Counted from the stretch's first letter, positions 33,310 to 44,752 are shown. The stretch: 64,000 bases of DNA from Mycobacterium sp. OAS707 (GCF_014873705.1 NZ_JADBDS010000002.1:620001-684000), one strand, 5' to 3'. Notes: generated from the letters alone by a model not told the origin. A program made the numbers and translations.

Positions 33310-33711
33310 TCACTCTTCCACCGTCACAGGGATGTGCTGATAGCGGCCCGGGCCGCTCGGCGACGGTTCACCACCGTTGGGGCCTGGCGGCGGGGGCGGG
33401 CTCGCCGGCGGGGGTTCACCGGGTCCGGTCGGGCCAGGCGCTCCGTTCGCTCCGTTCTCCAAGACGGCGCGGACGACCGTCAGCAGCGCGACGCTGTGTT
33501 CGGCGATGACGTCGAGCAGCGGATGCTGTTCACCGGCCACCAGCGCAGCCAGCGCACACACCGGGCACCACACCTGTTGGCACTTGCCGGCTGCGTCGCC
33601 TGTTCCCGCTGCCCGCGCGGCCGCCAGTCGCACCGCCGGGTCGAGCTTGTCGAGGATCATCTGGGCCAGCTGCCGCAGTTCGGGACCGATATCGGCGTGG
33701 GACCCGGTCAT
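33310..33711 (-). CDS. Small Cys-containing, Pro-rich protein (Rv2183c type)
   Basis: A 133-aa protein of unknown function. The N-terminal half is helical (ADIGPELRQLAQMILDKLDPAVRLAAARAAG), followed by a Cys cluster CQQVWCPVCALAAL (C..C..C spacing 6 and 3) that might bind metal. The C-terminal third is Gly/Pro low complexity ending RYQHIPVTVEE. ATG at 33711 overlaps the stop of the ArsA-like gene (ATGA), so the two are a translational pair. Similar small proteins sit beside ArsA-like ATPases in other actinobacteria, as I recall. Confidence 0.82.
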   Translation of the reverse strand: MTGSHADIGPELRQLAQMILDKLDPAVRLAAARAAGTGDAAGKCQQVWCPVCALAALVAGEQHPLLDVIAEHSVALLTVVRAVLENGANGAPGPTGPGEPPPASPPPPPGPNGGEPSPSGPGRYQHIPVTVEE

Positions 33712-34973
33712 GCTGGCCACACCTCCGGGTTCGGTCGAAATCGCACGGTCAGCTCACTGCCCTTTAGCTGCGCATCCATCACAATGCATCGCCGCAGGAC
33801 AGATGCCAGCCGAACGCGGCGCCGCATACCGCCTACGCCGATGATCAAGTCGTCGTCGACCCGGCCCAACGTCAACGCGGCGGAATCGACCTGCGGCAAC
33901 TCTAGCCGCATCCGGTAGACCGATTCGAGTCCTGTTCCCGATTCGCGGTCGACGATCGGCCGCAGCGGACCCGGCGGCGGTGACCCGTCGCGTCGGCGCG
34001 CGCTGTCGAGTAGTTCGCCGAGCGCCTTGGGTCCGATCGGCTCCCCCGCCAGGTGCGGGACGAGCACCAGCTGCACGTCCCCGATGGTGGTGTCCAGCTC
34101 GGCGAGCACCGCCCGCTGCTCGGCGATGCGCTCGGAGTACCAGTCGAAAGCGGGATGCTCGGGCAGATTTCGGTATTCGAACGAATCATCTTGAATCAGT
34201 ATTTGATTGACGATCAGCTCGCCGAGCCGCACACCCATCAGTGCGAGCGAGCCAAGCGTGCGGACCGCCTCGGCCGCGACCACTCGCTCGGCCGTCATCA
34301 CCAGGTGCGCACTGACGCGCTCGCCGTCGGTGAGCAGCGAGCCAAGCCGCTCGGTTCCGGCGTGGATGCGTTCGACGAGTTCGATGACCGCGGCGGCGCG
34401 GGCGTCGTCGGCGCCCGTGGACAGCCGACGGTGCCGCGGCCACGCGCGCTCCAGATACAGCGCGAAGGTCGCGGGCAATGTCAGCATCCGCAGCGCATCG
34501 GCGGTCGACGCGCAGTCGACCACGACATGGTCCCAGCCGCCTGAGGCGGCGAGTTCGCCGACCTCGTGAAGTCCGAGCACCTCCTGGATGCCTGGCAAGG
34601 CCGAAAGTTCTTCTGGCGCAATATCTCCCACATCCGACTCGGGAAACCGGCCGGACAGCAGGCCCGCGATGTCCCGCCACCGGGCCTCGAGCAGTGCGAG
34701 CGTGTCCAAGGCCAGCGCGTCGAGGAAACCGCCGCCCGCGTCGGCTTGTCCGGTTCCCAAGTCGGCGAGCACCCGGGTCGGTTCACGAAGCCCGGTCGGG
34801 GTGACGGTGCAACCGAGCACGTCGCCGATCGAATGCGCCTGGTCGGTCGAGACGAGCAGCACCCGCTGCCCGGCGCCCGCGTCGCGCACCGCGGTGGCAG
34901 TGGCCAATGTCGACTTACCTACCCCGCCCTTGCCGACGAAGAGACTGATCCGGGCGCTAGTCGGGGCTGCAAT
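33708..34973 (-). CDS. ArsA/GET3-like P-loop ATPase with ATT start
   Basis: A 421-aa SIMIBI-class ATPase. The deviant Walker A is SLFVGKGGVGKSTLATATAV, which requires a start upstream of the first canonical codon (TTG at 34907). The signature LLVSTDQAHSIGDVLG matches the ArsA/GET3 A-loop (usual STDPAHS), and WDHVVVDCAST is the Walker B/switch II region. The only suitable start is ATT at 34973, one base after the SRPBCC stop and about 9 nt after GAGG; no ATG, GTG or TTG precedes the P-loop in frame. The family member in M. tuberculosis is Rv2184c. Cargo is unknown; the gene is not near arsenic genes. Confidence 0.85.
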   Translation of the reverse strand: MAAPTSARISLFVGKGGVGKSTLATATAVRDAGAGQRVLLVSTDQAHSIGDVLGCTVTPTGLREPTRVLADLGTGQADAGGGFLDALALDTLALLEARWRDIAGLLSGRFPESDVGDIAPEELSALPGIQEVLGLHEVGELAASGGWDHVVVDCASTADALRMLTLPATFALYLERAWPRHRRLSTGADDARAAAVIELVERIHAGTERLGSLLTDGERVSAHLVMTAERVVAAEAVRTLGSLALMGVRLGELIVNQILIQDDSFEYRNLPEHPAFDWYSERIAEQRAVLAELDTTIGDVQLVLVPHLAGEPIGPKALGELLDSARRRDGSPPPGPLRPIVDRESGTGLESVYRMRLELPQVDSAALTLGRVDDDLIIGVGGMRRRVRLASVLRRCIVMDAQLKGSELTVRFRPNPEVWPA

Positions 34974-34974
34974 G

Positions 34975-35412
34975 TCAGTCAGCCTCGACTCGTTTCTTGA
35001 GATCCTTCAACGCGGTGTCCGTAAGGCGTCGTTCGGCCTTGCGTTTCAGCAGCCCGATCATCGGGATGATCAGATCGACCGATAGTTCGTAAGTGACATC
35101 GGTGCCAGAACCCTTGGGCGACAGCCGATATGCGCCGTCCAACGACTTCAGCAGCGAGCTGGACACCAGGCTCCATTTCACCGACTTGCGGTCGGTTGGC
35201 CAGTCGTAGGCCAACACCATGGTGTCCTTGAGGACGGTGGCGTCCAGCACCAGGCGGGCGGTCTTCGGATAGCCCTCGGCGTCTGCCTCGAGCACCTCGG
35301 TCTCCTTGTACTCGGCGACCCAGTCGGGATAGGAGCCGATGTCGGCGATGACGTCCATCACCGTCGAAGGATCGGCATCGATATAGATGGTCTGCGCCGT
35401 CTTGTCCGCCAC
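34975..35412 (-). CDS. SRPBCC/START-like protein (Rv2185c type)
   Basis: A 145-aa polyketide-cyclase/START-fold protein with a hydrophobic ligand cavity typical of the family. Visible are IYIDADPSTVMDVIADIGSYPDWV, the central beta strands (RLVLDATVLKDTMVLAYDW, VKWSLVSSSLLKSLDGAYRL) and a C-terminal long helix (PMIGLLKRKAERRLTDTALKDLKKRVEAD). GTG at 35412 is the start. It lies 1 nt upstream of the ArsA-like gene and 40 nt after the second SRPBCC gene. A lipid or acyl ligand is inference. Confidence 0.87.
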   Translation of the reverse strand: MADKTAQTIYIDADPSTVMDVIADIGSYPDWVAEYKETEVLEADAEGYPKTARLVLDATVLKDTMVLAYDWPTDRKSVKWSLVSSSLLKSLDGAYRLSPKGSGTDVTYELSVDLIIPMIGLLKRKAERRLTDTALKDLKKRVEAD

Positions 35413-35452
35413 GAGAAAAATCTACCTCCCCCTGCTTGCTTCGGCCGAAGTA

Positions 35453-35842
35453 TCAGGCCAGGGGCGAAACGCCAACCGGGCGCGTCGCCTCGAGTGTCTG
35501 CTTCACTTCGAACGCCATGTTCTTACCCGCTACCCGGCGGCGATGATTCATCTTCGCCAGGTTCATCTTGGCCAGCTGCCACGCCGCCACCCCCGAGGGT
35601 TCGGCGTGCAGGAAATAGTGCAGCACCACCCCGTCCAGGACAGGTTCCAGCCAGATCTCCATGGTGCCGGTCAGCGCACCGGCCACCGTCCAGCGATGCC
35701 CCGCCGCAGCGCGGTCCTCGACGACCGTCAACAGCAGGTCGGGCCACCACCGGCGCCAGCTCGCGGGGTCCCCGATCGCCCTGCCCACCTCGGCGGGGTC
35801 GGCCGCAACGAACGTCTCGTCGGCGATCTGGATGCTGTTCAT
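35453..35842 (-). CDS. SRPBCC-like protein (Rv2186c type)
   Basis: A 129-aa protein of the same fold class as its neighbour: NSIQIADETFVAADPAEVGRAIGDPASWRRWWPDL, then HRWTVAGALTGTMEIWLEPVLDGVVLHYFLHAEPSG and the C-terminal helix ending in QTLEATRPVGVSPLA. ATG at 35842 is preferred to TTG at 35851. It is the first gene of the minus-strand lipid cluster and diverges from fadD15 with 98 nt between starts, suggesting shared control. Confidence 0.84.
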   Translation of the reverse strand: MNSIQIADETFVAADPAEVGRAIGDPASWRRWWPDLLLTVVEDRAAAGHRWTVAGALTGTMEIWLEPVLDGVVLHYFLHAEPSGVAAWQLAKMNLAKMNHRRRVAGKNMAFEVKQTLEATRPVGVSPLA

Positions 35843-35869
35843 GGCATACAAGCTTCACATACGCAGCGA

Positions 35870-35885
35870 CCACCGCCGACGGTGG
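35870..35885. promoter_or_regulatory. Inverted repeat in the fadD15/SRPBCC divergent promoter region
   Basis: CCACCG (35870-35875) and CGGTGG (35880-35885) flank CCGA in the 98-nt gap between divergent genes. TAGGCT at 35891-35896 could be a -10 for fadD15. A short perfect repeat in a divergent promoter is a plausible operator, but six-base arms can occur by chance in G+C-rich DNA. Confidence 0.3.
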
Positions 35886-35940
35886 CCGACTAGGCTGTGG
35901 ACGGCAAAGTCGCTAGTAATCCCCCCGAGAGGTCAAGATC

Positions 35941-37743
35941 GTGCGCGAATTCAGTGTGCCCGCCACGTTCACCGTCGGTGAGCACGACAACATCGTCAGC
36001 TCTGTGTTCAGCCACGAACGCGACGACCCCGACCACGTGATCTTCCAGCGCCTCGTTGACGGCGCGTGGATCGATGTGACGTGCAAGGAGGCGGCCAACC
36101 AGATCCGTTCGGCCGCACTGGGTTTGATCGCCGAAGGCGTCAAGGCCGGCGACCGGGTCGCGATCTTGTCGGCAACACGCTACGAATGGCCGATCCTCGA
36201 CCTCGCGATCCTTGCCGCAGGTGCGCTCACGGTGCCGATCTACGAGACCAGCTCCGCCGAGCAGGTGCGGTTCGTCCTCGCCGACTCGGGCGCCGTGCTG
36301 ATCTTCGCGGAGACCGACGCGCACGCCGACAAGATCGAGCACCTCGAAAGCGAGCTGCCCGACCTGCGCAAGGTGCTGCGCATCGAGGGGTCGGGCACCC
36401 CCGCGCTCGAGGCCCTGACCGAGGCAGGCAAATCCGTCGACCCGAAAGAACTGGACGACCGATTGGCCGGCATCTCCTCGGCCGCCCCGGCGACGCTGAT
36501 CTACACCTCGGGCACCACCGGCAGGCCCAAGGGCTGCCAGCTCACCCACTCCAACCTGATGTACGAGATCCGCGGCGCCAAGACCTGCTTCCCCACGCTG
36601 CTCGACAAGGGCGAGCGGATGCTGGTGTTCCTGCCGCTGGCGCACGTGCTGGCGCGCGCGATCACGTTGGCGTGCTTCGCCAACAAGGTCACGCTCGGGT
36701 TCACCAGTGACATCAAGAACCTGGTGCCGACGTTCGGGGTGTTCAAACCGACGCTCGTGGTTTCGGTGCCGCGGGTGTTCGAGAAGGTGTACAACACCGC
36801 CGAGCAGAATGCCCGCGACGACGGCAAGGGCTGGATCTTCGGCCCCGCGGTGGAAACCGCGATCGCATATAGCGAAGCGCAGGACTCCGGCGGAGCAGGT
36901 CTGCTGTTGCGTGCCAAGCACGCCCTTTTCGACCGGCTGGTGTACGGCAAACTGCGCGCCGCACTCGGCGGTAACTGCCGCGGCGCGATCTCGGGCGGCG
37001 CTCCGCTTGGCGCACGGCTCGGCCACTTCTATCGCGGCGTCGGCCTGACCATCTATGAGGGCTATGGGCTGACCGAGACCAGCGCCGCGATCACCGTGAA
37101 CCGGATCGACGAGGTCAAGGTCGGCTCGGTCGGAAAGTTGGTGCCCGGCAACAGCATGCGGCTCGGCGACGATGACGAACTGCTCGTCAAGGGCGGCGTG
37201 GTGTTCAGCGGCTACTGGCACAACGACGAGGAGACCAAGGCGGTATTCACCGACGGCTGGTTCCACACCGGCGATCTGGGTGCGATCGACGAGGACGGCT
37301 TCCTGACCATCGTCGGCCGCAAGAAGGAGATCATCGTCACCGCGGGCGGCAAGAACGTCGCACCCGCACTGCTCGAGGACCGGCTTCGCGCGCATCCGCT
37401 GATCAGTCAGGCGATGTGCGTCGGCGATGCGCAACCGTTCATCGCCGCGCTGATCACCATCGACCCGGAGGCGTTCCCCGGCTGGAAGCAGCGGCACGGC
37501 AAGGACGCGACAGCCACGGTCGGCGACCTGGCCACCGACCCGGACTTGATGGCCGAAATCGAGCTGGCCATCAAGGAGGCCAACCAGGCGGTGTCCAAGG
37601 CCGAAGCCATCCGCAAGTTCCGCATCCTGCCTGTCGATTTCACCGAGGACACCGGAGAGCTGACGCCCACGATGAAGGTCAAGCGCAAGGTGGTCGCCGA
37701 GAAGTTCGCCGCCGACATCGACGCGCTCTACGCGAAGAACTAG
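35941..37743 (+). CDS. fadD15: Long-chain fatty-acid--CoA ligase FadD15
   Basis: AMP-forming acyl-CoA synthetase of the ANL superfamily, 600 aa. The P-loop-like motif is [20 protein letters not shown] (about 182-201), with the A5 motif [17 protein letters not shown]7/A8 [37 protein letters not shown], and the A10 lysine region [11 protein letters not shown] near the C-terminus. GTG at 35941 follows GAGAGGT. Its stop overlaps the pimB stop in the opposite direction. Likely activates fatty acids for the adjoining acyltransferase cluster; that link is inferred from position. Confidence 0.94.
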   Translation: MREFSVPATFTVGEHDNIVSSVFSHERDDPDHVIFQRLVDGAWIDVTCKEAANQIRSAALGLIAEGVKAGDRVAILSATRYEWPILDLAILAAGALTVPIYETSSAEQVRFVLADSGAVLIFAETDAHADKIEHLESELPDLRKVLRIEGSGTPALEALTEAGKSVDPKELDDRLAGISSAAPATLIYTSGTTGRPKGCQLTHSNLMYEIRGAKTCFPTLLDKGERMLVFLPLAHVLARAITLACFANKVTLGFTSDIKNLVPTFGVFKPTLVVSVPRVFEKVYNTAEQNARDDGKGWIFGPAVETAIAYSEAQDSGGAGLLLRAKHALFDRLVYGKLRAALGGNCRGAISGGAPLGARLGHFYRGVGLTIYEGYGLTETSAAITVNRIDEVKVGSVGKLVPGNSMRLGDDDELLVKGGVVFSGYWHNDEETKAVFTDGWFHTGDLGAIDEDGFLTIVGRKKEIIVTAGGKNVAPALLEDRLRAHPLISQAMCVGDAQPFIAALITIDPEAFPGWKQRHGKDATATVGDLATDPDLMAEIELAIKEANQAVSKAEAIRKFRILPVDFTEDTGELTPTMKVKRKVVAEKFAADIDALYAKN

Positions 37744-38867
37744 AGAAGCTCGGCAAGGCGCCGCGCCTTGCCGGTCCACTGCCAGTTGTCGACGACCCAG
37801 CGTCGGCCCGCCTCGCCCATCCGCGCGGCGCGATCGGGGTCGGCGAGCAGATCGCTGACCGAGGCTGCGATCGCCCCGACATCCCAGCCGTCGACCACCA
37901 CGCCCGTCTCGCCGTCGACGACCGTCTCGGGTGCGCCGCCGGACCGGCCCGCGACGACGGGAACACCCGTCGCCGACGCCTCGAGAAAGACGATGCCGAG
38001 CCCCTCGACGTCCAGACCCGCACCGCGGGTGCGACACGGCATCGCGAAGACGTCGGCAAGGGCATGGTGGGCGGGCAGCTCGTCACCGGGCACGCCCTCG
38101 GTGAACACGACGTGCTCGGCAACGCCGAAGCTGTGCGCCAGCCGCCGCAGCGATGTGAGATACGGTCCGCCGCCGACGATGACAAGCGCGGCGCCGGGCA
38201 CCCGCTCGCGGATCGCCGGCATCGCCCGAATCAGCATGTCCTGGCCCTTGCGTGGCACCAGCCGCGACAGACACACCACCACCGGCCGCGAGCCCAGGCG
38301 ATAGCGGGCGCGCAGTTCCGCGCGGGCCACCTCGTCGGGCGTGAACCGGTCGGTGTCGACGCCTGGCGGGAGGTGCTCGAGCGCGGCGCCTGCTCCGAAT
38401 GCCGAGGCGAACCGGCCCCGGGTGTACTGGCTGACATACGTGACCACATCGGTGCCAGTTCCGATGCGGCGCAACGCAGTTCGGGCCACCGGCAGCATCG
38501 ACCAGCCCACCTCGTGGCCGTGCGTGCTGGCGATGACGCGGCCGGCACCCGCATCCCGGGCCAAAGGCGCCATCAAAGCCAGCGGCGCGGCCGCGCCGAA
38601 CCACACGGTCTCGGCGTCGTGCCGCTTGATCAGGTCGCGCATCCGCCCTGCCACCGACGGCACGGGCAGCATCAGCGTGCCGGGGTGGCGCACCACCTCG
38701 TAGGCGGCATCGCGGTCGAACGCGTCGGCGTCCTTCCATTTCGGCGCATAGACGGTCAGCGTGTGCGTCCCTGCCGCAACCAGGTGGTCCACCAGTTCCT
38801 GCAGGTACGACTGGATACCGCCGCGGCGTGGCGGAAAGTCATTGGTAACCAGCAGAACCCGGCTCAT
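37740..38867 (-). CDS. pimB: GDP-mannose-dependent alpha-(1-6)-phosphatidylinositol monomannoside mannosyltransferase (PimB type)
   Basis: GT4-family enzyme adding the second mannose to PIM1 on the cytoplasmic face, the equivalent of M. tuberculosis Rv2188c (PimB'). The 375-aa protein has an N-terminal acceptor domain ([34 protein letters not shown]) and [11 protein letters not shown]. The donor domain has [17 protein letters not shown], the stretch [12 protein letters not shown], and the EX7E-type end [29 protein letters not shown] at 38867 has no strong ribosome site. The open frame upstream of it overlaps the peptidase-like gene and is rejected. Confidence 0.92.
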   Translation of the reverse strand: MSRVLLVTNDFPPRRGGIQSYLQELVDHLVAAGTHTLTVYAPKWKDADAFDRDAAYEVVRHPGTLMLPVPSVAGRMRDLIKRHDAETVWFGAAAPLALMAPLARDAGAGRVIASTHGHEVGWSMLPVARTALRRIGTGTDVVTYVSQYTRGRFASAFGAGAALEHLPPGVDTDRFTPDEVARAELRARYRLGSRPVVVCLSRLVPRKGQDMLIRAMPAIRERVPGAALVIVGGGPYLTSLRRLAHSFGVAEHVVFTEGVPGDELPAHHALADVFAMPCRTRGAGLDVEGLGIVFLEASATGVPVVAGRSGGAPETVVDGETGVVVDGWDVGAIAASVSDLLADPDRAARMGEAGRRWVVDNWQWTGKARRLAELL

Positions 38868-38877
38868 TGGCGAAAGG

Positions 38878-39714
38878 CTAGCCCGACATCCACTGCCGCC
38901 ACCGACCGAGCACGGTCGGCAGGTCGGCGCCGAGCGTGTCGTGCACGGCGGAGGCGGCGTCGGGATGCCCCGGTGCGCAGGCGCGGAGGTACAGCGCCCG
39001 CAGCGCGTCGGTGCCGTATGCGTCGGCGACGAACCGGGTGAACCACCACGCCCGGTCGTAGGCCCGCGACCCGGCGGGGCCGGGGTCGCTGAGTTCGGCA
39101 TCTGTCGGCAATTGCGCCGTCTGCTCCGCATCTGCCGGATGGGCCTGCGGTGGGCGTGCGACGAAGTCGGCGACGCCTTCGGTCAGCCAGCGCGGCGCGT
39201 CGCCGGCCGTCTCGGCCCGCGACGCGAAGTGAAAAAGCTCGTGGCGCAACACTATTCGCAACGACGCGGCGCTCATGTCGGCAGCGCCGGGGGCGAACAT
39301 GATTCGTTCGGCGGTGGTAGTGGCCGCGATGTCGGGGCCGCCGCCCGCCAGGGCGCCGAACTCGGCGTCCGTCCCTGCCGCGACGACGAGGACGTCACGT
39401 GGCCAGGCGGCCCCCCAGAAGGCGGTGACGGCCTTCGACGCGTCGTTCATCTCCGCACCGATGCGGGCCAGCAGAGGCGCCGTGCGTGCCCCGCCGAGGC
39501 CGACGAGGTGAACCGTGCGCCCGTCGTCGAGCGTCTGCGTCGTCGACGCGGCGGTCGGCGTGGTGAGCGAGGCGGGCGTGGCGACGACGGGGTGCGGCTG
39601 GTCTGCCTGTGGTCTGCCGACCAGAAGCAGCGCGCAGATCAGCTCGGTGACGAGGAGCGCACCGATGCTGGTCCGGCGACGGTCAGTAGCGGCGGACGTT
39701 GTGGATCGGCGCAT
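38878..39714 (-). CDS. Putative membrane-anchored zinc metallopeptidase (Rv2189c type)
   Basis: A 278-aa protein with one N-terminal hydrophobic anchor (TSIGALLVTELICALLLVG) and an extracytoplasmic domain containing a gluzincin-type motif LRHELFHFASR (HExxH) with a downstream APRWLTEGVADFVA. The Glu in WLTEG could be the third zinc ligand, as in the peptidase MA-like group. The C-terminus is helical with DPGPAGSRAYDRAWWFTRFV. ATG at 39714 lies inside the ripC gene (32-nt overlap) and lacks an obvious ribosome site, so coupling to ripC is likely. Substrate unknown; a cell-wall or envelope role is suggested only by ripC. Confidence 0.78.
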   Translation of the reverse strand: MRRSTTSAATDRRRTSIGALLVTELICALLLVGRPQADQPHPVVATPASLTTPTAASTTQTLDDGRTVHLVGLGGARTAPLLARIGAEMNDASKAVTAFWGAAWPRDVLVVAAGTDAEFGALAGGGPDIAATTTAERIMFAPGAADMSAASLRIVLRHELFHFASRAETAGDAPRWLTEGVADFVARPPQAHPADAEQTAQLPTDAELSDPGPAGSRAYDRAWWFTRFVADAYGTDALRALYLRACAPGHPDAASAVHDTLGADLPTVLGRWRQWMSG

Positions 39715-40822
39715 TGTCGACCGGGGCGACTCGCACCGGCGTGCCGTAGGTCGAGGCGTGCACCATCATTCCGTCGCCGATGTAGATGCCGACGTGCGAT
39801 GCGTCGGAGTAATAGGTGACCAGGTCGCCGGGCTGGATCTGATCCATCGACACCGGCTGCCCGCCCTGGGCGAGCGCCTGGCTGGAGTGCGGCAATGAGA
39901 TGCCCGCCTGCTGGAAGGACCACATCACCAGACCGGAGCAGTCGAATTGGCCCGGGCCCGAACCACCCCAGACGTAGGGCGAGCCGATCCGGCTGAGCGC
40001 GGCCTGGATGACGGTGGCCGCCTCGGGTGACCCGCCTCCTGGCTCGGCTCCAGGCGGCGCGACATCGCCGGGCGGGATGCCCTCAGGTGGGGCAGCCAGG
40101 ATGCCGGGATCGGCAGGCGGCGCGGCGTCCGGCGGAGGCGGTGCAGGGATCGGGGGCAGGGCGGCCAGCGCGTCGCGCTGGGCGGGGGTCAAGACCTCGT
40201 ACTGGGACTTGACGACTGCTATCTGCACCTGCAGCTTGCTTTGCTTGGATTGCAGGTCGGCGCGCACCGCGGCGGCCTGCTCGGCGGCGGTCTTGGCGTC
40301 GGCGGCGGATTTGGCGGACGCCTGCTCGGCCAGTGCGGCCTGCTGTCCGATGTCGCGGTAGCTCTTCATCTGCGCCGACATCTCAGAGGCCATCACCCGC
40401 TGAACCGCGAGCTGATCGATCAGGCCCTGCGGCGAGGTCGCCGTCAGCATTGCGTCGAGGCCGTCGGTCCTGCCACCCATGTATTGCGCGGCAGCTAACT
40501 TGTCGACGGAGCCCTGGAACGTTGCCAACTGAGCTTTGGCCGATTCGACCGCTGCCACGTCGGCGGCGTGCTTGGCCTCGGCGGCCTGCTGCACTGCCAG
40601 CTTGTTGTTGAGGTCCAGCTGAGCGGAGTGCATCGCTTCAGTGGTCTGTTCGGCTTGCCGAGACAACTCATTGAGTTTTGCCAACGCATCATCGGCCGGA
40701 TCGGCCTGCACATGCCCGGCGACAACTGCCCCGAACACCGTTAACCCAGCTATTGCCCACACAAAGGTTTTCCGAACCCGGTGAAAACCACGTGTAATCC
40801 CGCGCGTGCGGTTGAGGCTCAA
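39683..40822 (-). CDS. ripC: NlpC/P60 peptidoglycan endopeptidase RipC-like (Rv2190c type)
   Basis: Secreted peptidoglycan D,L-endopeptidase, 379 aa. It has a signal peptide (about 18-41, FVWAIAGLTVFGAVVAGHVQA), a long Ala/Gln/Lys coiled-coil domain (about 45-210) of the kind that interacts with FtsEX or keeps the enzyme inactive, a Pro-rich linker and a C-terminal NlpC/P60 domain. The catalytic Cys is in PGQFDCSGLVMW, the His in DASHVGIYIG, and the third residue in MMVHAST. TTG at 40822 has GAAGGA 8 nt upstream. A promoter is predicted at 40883-40912. Confidence 0.92.
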   Translation of the reverse strand: MSLNRTRGITRGFHRVRKTFVWAIAGLTVFGAVVAGHVQADPADDALAKLNELSRQAEQTTEAMHSAQLDLNNKLAVQQAAEAKHAADVAAVESAKAQLATFQGSVDKLAAAQYMGGRTDGLDAMLTATSPQGLIDQLAVQRVMASEMSAQMKSYRDIGQQAALAEQASAKSAADAKTAAEQAAAVRADLQSKQSKLQVQIAVVKSQYEVLTPAQRDALAALPPIPAPPPPDAAPPADPGILAAPPEGIPPGDVAPPGAEPGGGSPEAATVIQAALSRIGSPYVWGGSGPGQFDCSGLVMWSFQQAGISLPHSSQALAQGGQPVSMDQIQPGDLVTYYSDASHVGIYIGDGMMVHASTYGTPVRVAPVDNAPIHNVRRY

Positions 40823-40882
40823 GATTTGCGTCCTTCAGATGCCGTGACGAAAACCGCGTCGAACTGCTCTTAGGTCTCAGAT

Positions 40883-40912
40883 AGGTTACGAAACGGCATC
40901 GGGGTTGTCCAA
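40883..40912 (-). promoter_or_regulatory. Predicted promoter for ripC
   Basis: On the minus strand TTGGAC (40912-40907) and TAACCT (40888-40883, fits TAnnnT) are separated by 18 nt. The predicted start near 40876 would give a leader of about 55 nt before the TTG start at 40822, which has its own ribosome site. Read by eye only. Confidence 0.5.
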
Positions 40913-40976
40913 CAGAAGCCGCAAATTTAACAGCTGCCTCAGAGATCGTTATCAACGACCCCGTAAACGAATTTTG

Positions 40977-41180
40977 TTATGCGACTCCAGAATCGCTGTC
41001 GCGGCGAATCGGCACCAACCTCAATCGGGGCGCGAGCCCGGCGTCGGCGAGCACTTCAAGCGCCTGCCGTTCGTCGTCGAGCAACGTCTCGGGCACGCCG
41101 AGCAACACGCTCACGACACAGTCCTGGCACCCGGGACCGCGCACCGCGCAGTCGTCGCAGTCGATCTTCACCGTGCCCAT
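40977..41180 (-). CDS. Small CxxC...CxxC protein (67 aa)
   Basis: A 67-aa protein of unknown function, starting MGTVKIDCDDCAVRGPGCQDC. The four Cys (8, 11, 18, 21) form C-x2-C-x6-C-x2-C, which is suited to a zinc or iron-sulfur site. The rest is helical and basic (LLDDERQALEVLADAGLAPRLRLVPIRR). ATG at 41180 follows GAGAGGACCAGCCAA. I recall similar short proteins in the same position of other mycobacteria. It is transcribed towards ripC, 154 nt away, and diverges from the exonuclease gene. Confidence 0.78.
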   Translation of the reverse strand: MGTVKIDCDDCAVRGPGCQDCVVSVLLGVPETLLDDERQALEVLADAGLAPRLRLVPIRRDSDSGVA

Positions 41181-43013
41181 TTGGCTGGTCCTCTCATTCG
41201 GTGTTGTCCGCACGGTAACGACAGCCACCGACAAGCACCGCCGGGTAACTGAGCCCCCGCGTGGCAACCCGAGGCTGTCGGAGTCAGTGCCTACGTTCAG
41301 CGCATGGGGCAGCTGAGCTTCGCGGATGTGGATCCACACGCGGATGTCTCACTGCGGGAGACGACGTTCGTCGTGGTGGACCTGGAGACCACCGGCGGCC
41401 GCGCCTCCGGCGAGGGCCACGACGCGATCACCGAGATCGGGGCCGTCAAAGTGCGCGGCGGCGAGGTGCTCGGCGAACTGGCCACCCTGGTCGATCCCGG
41501 CCGAAGCATCCCCCCGCAGATCGTCGCGCTCACCGGCATCACCACCGCCATGGTGTGCAACGCCCCGACCATCGATTCGGTTTTACCGTCATTTCTGGAG
41601 TTCTCCCGCGGCGCGGTGCTGGTCGCGCACAACGCCGGCTTCGACATCGGGTTCCTGCGGGCGGCCGCCGAACGCCTCCACATCACGTGGCCCAAGCCCG
41701 CCGTGTTGTGCACGGTGAAGCTGGCCCGCCGGGTGCTCACCCGCGACGAGGCGCCAAGCGTGCGGCTGTCCGCGTTGGCCCGGCTGTTCAATGCGACCAC
41801 TACTCCTACCCATCGTGCGCTCGACGACGCCCGCGCGACCGTCGACGTGCTGCACGGCCTGATCGAGCGGGTGGGCAACCAGGGCGTGCACACGTACGCC
41901 GAGCTGCGGTCCTATCTGCCCGATGTGACGCCTGCCCAGCGCAGCAACCGGCATCTGGCGAAGGCGCTGCCGCACTGCCCCGGTGTCTATCTGTTCAGGG
42001 GACCGTCGGCCGAGGTGCTCTATGTCGGGACCGCGGTCGATCTACGCAGGCGAGTCGGGCAGTACTTCAACGGCGCCGACCCGCGCACCCGCATCAAGGA
42101 GATGGCATCTCTTGCGACGGCCGTCGACCACGTCGAATGCGCGCACGACCTCGAGGCGGGCGTGCGCGAACTGCGTCTGCTCGCCGCGCACGCGCCGCCG
42201 TACAACCGACGGTCGAAATTTCCTCGCCGCTGGTGGTGGGTGACACTGACCGACGAGGCGTTTCCCCGGTTTTCCGTCGTTCGAACACCCAAGCGCGACA
42301 ATGCAATCGGTCCTTTCAGGGGACGCGCCGACGCGGTCGAGACCGCAGCGCTGCTTGCCCGGTTCACCGGTGTGCGCACGTGCACCACCCGACTGGGCCG
42401 CAGCGCCCTGCACGTGTGTCCTGAGCGCGAGCTCTCGCCATGCCCCGCGCCGCAGGGCATCACCCCGATCGAATACGCCGCCGCGCCTGCCCGCGCCGTC
42501 GAGCTGATCGAAGGCGGTGACAGCCGTGCGCTGGATTCGGTGCTCGCCCACATCGCCGACCTTGCCGAGCGCAACCGCTACGAGACCGCCGCCCGAATGC
42601 GCGATCACGCGGCCACGGCCATCGACGTGCTGTGGCGCGGCCAGCGGCTGCGGGCGCTGGCCGCGGTCGACGAACTGGTCGCCGCGCGCCCGGACGGTGA
42701 AGGGGGCTGGCACCTCGCGGTGGTCAGGAACGGCCAGCTGGCGGCGGCAGGCAACGCCCGCCGCGGCGTGCCACCGATGCCCGTGATCGACGCCATTTGC
42801 CTTGGCGCCCAAGCGGTTCTGCCGACCGCAGCGCCGCTTGGCGGAGCGCTGGTCGAGGAGACCGCGCTGATCGCACGCTGGCTCGCCCAGCCCGGCGTGC
42901 GCATTGTGCGCGCCGAACCGGGTTGGGCATCGCCCGCCGCCGCGGCGGGACGCTTGGCGCAGTGGGCGTCGACGGCCCGGTCCGCCCGTGCGGCGGCCGA
43001 ACAAAGCCTCGGC

Positions 43014-44752
<1,739 letters not shown>

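Noticed and set aside
35890..38037. A 715-codon minus-strand open frame opposite fadD15
   Set aside because: It mirrors the whole of fadD15, is rich in Arg/Asp/Gly/His, lacks any recognisable domain and has no ribosome site; FadD15 motifs on the plus strand are complete.
40823..40976. Possible c-di-AMP (ydaO-type) riboswitch leader before ripC
   Set aside because: Such leaders precede some actinobacterial wall-hydrolase genes, but the predicted ripC leader is only about 55 nt and no matching conserved core or long hairpins were seen.
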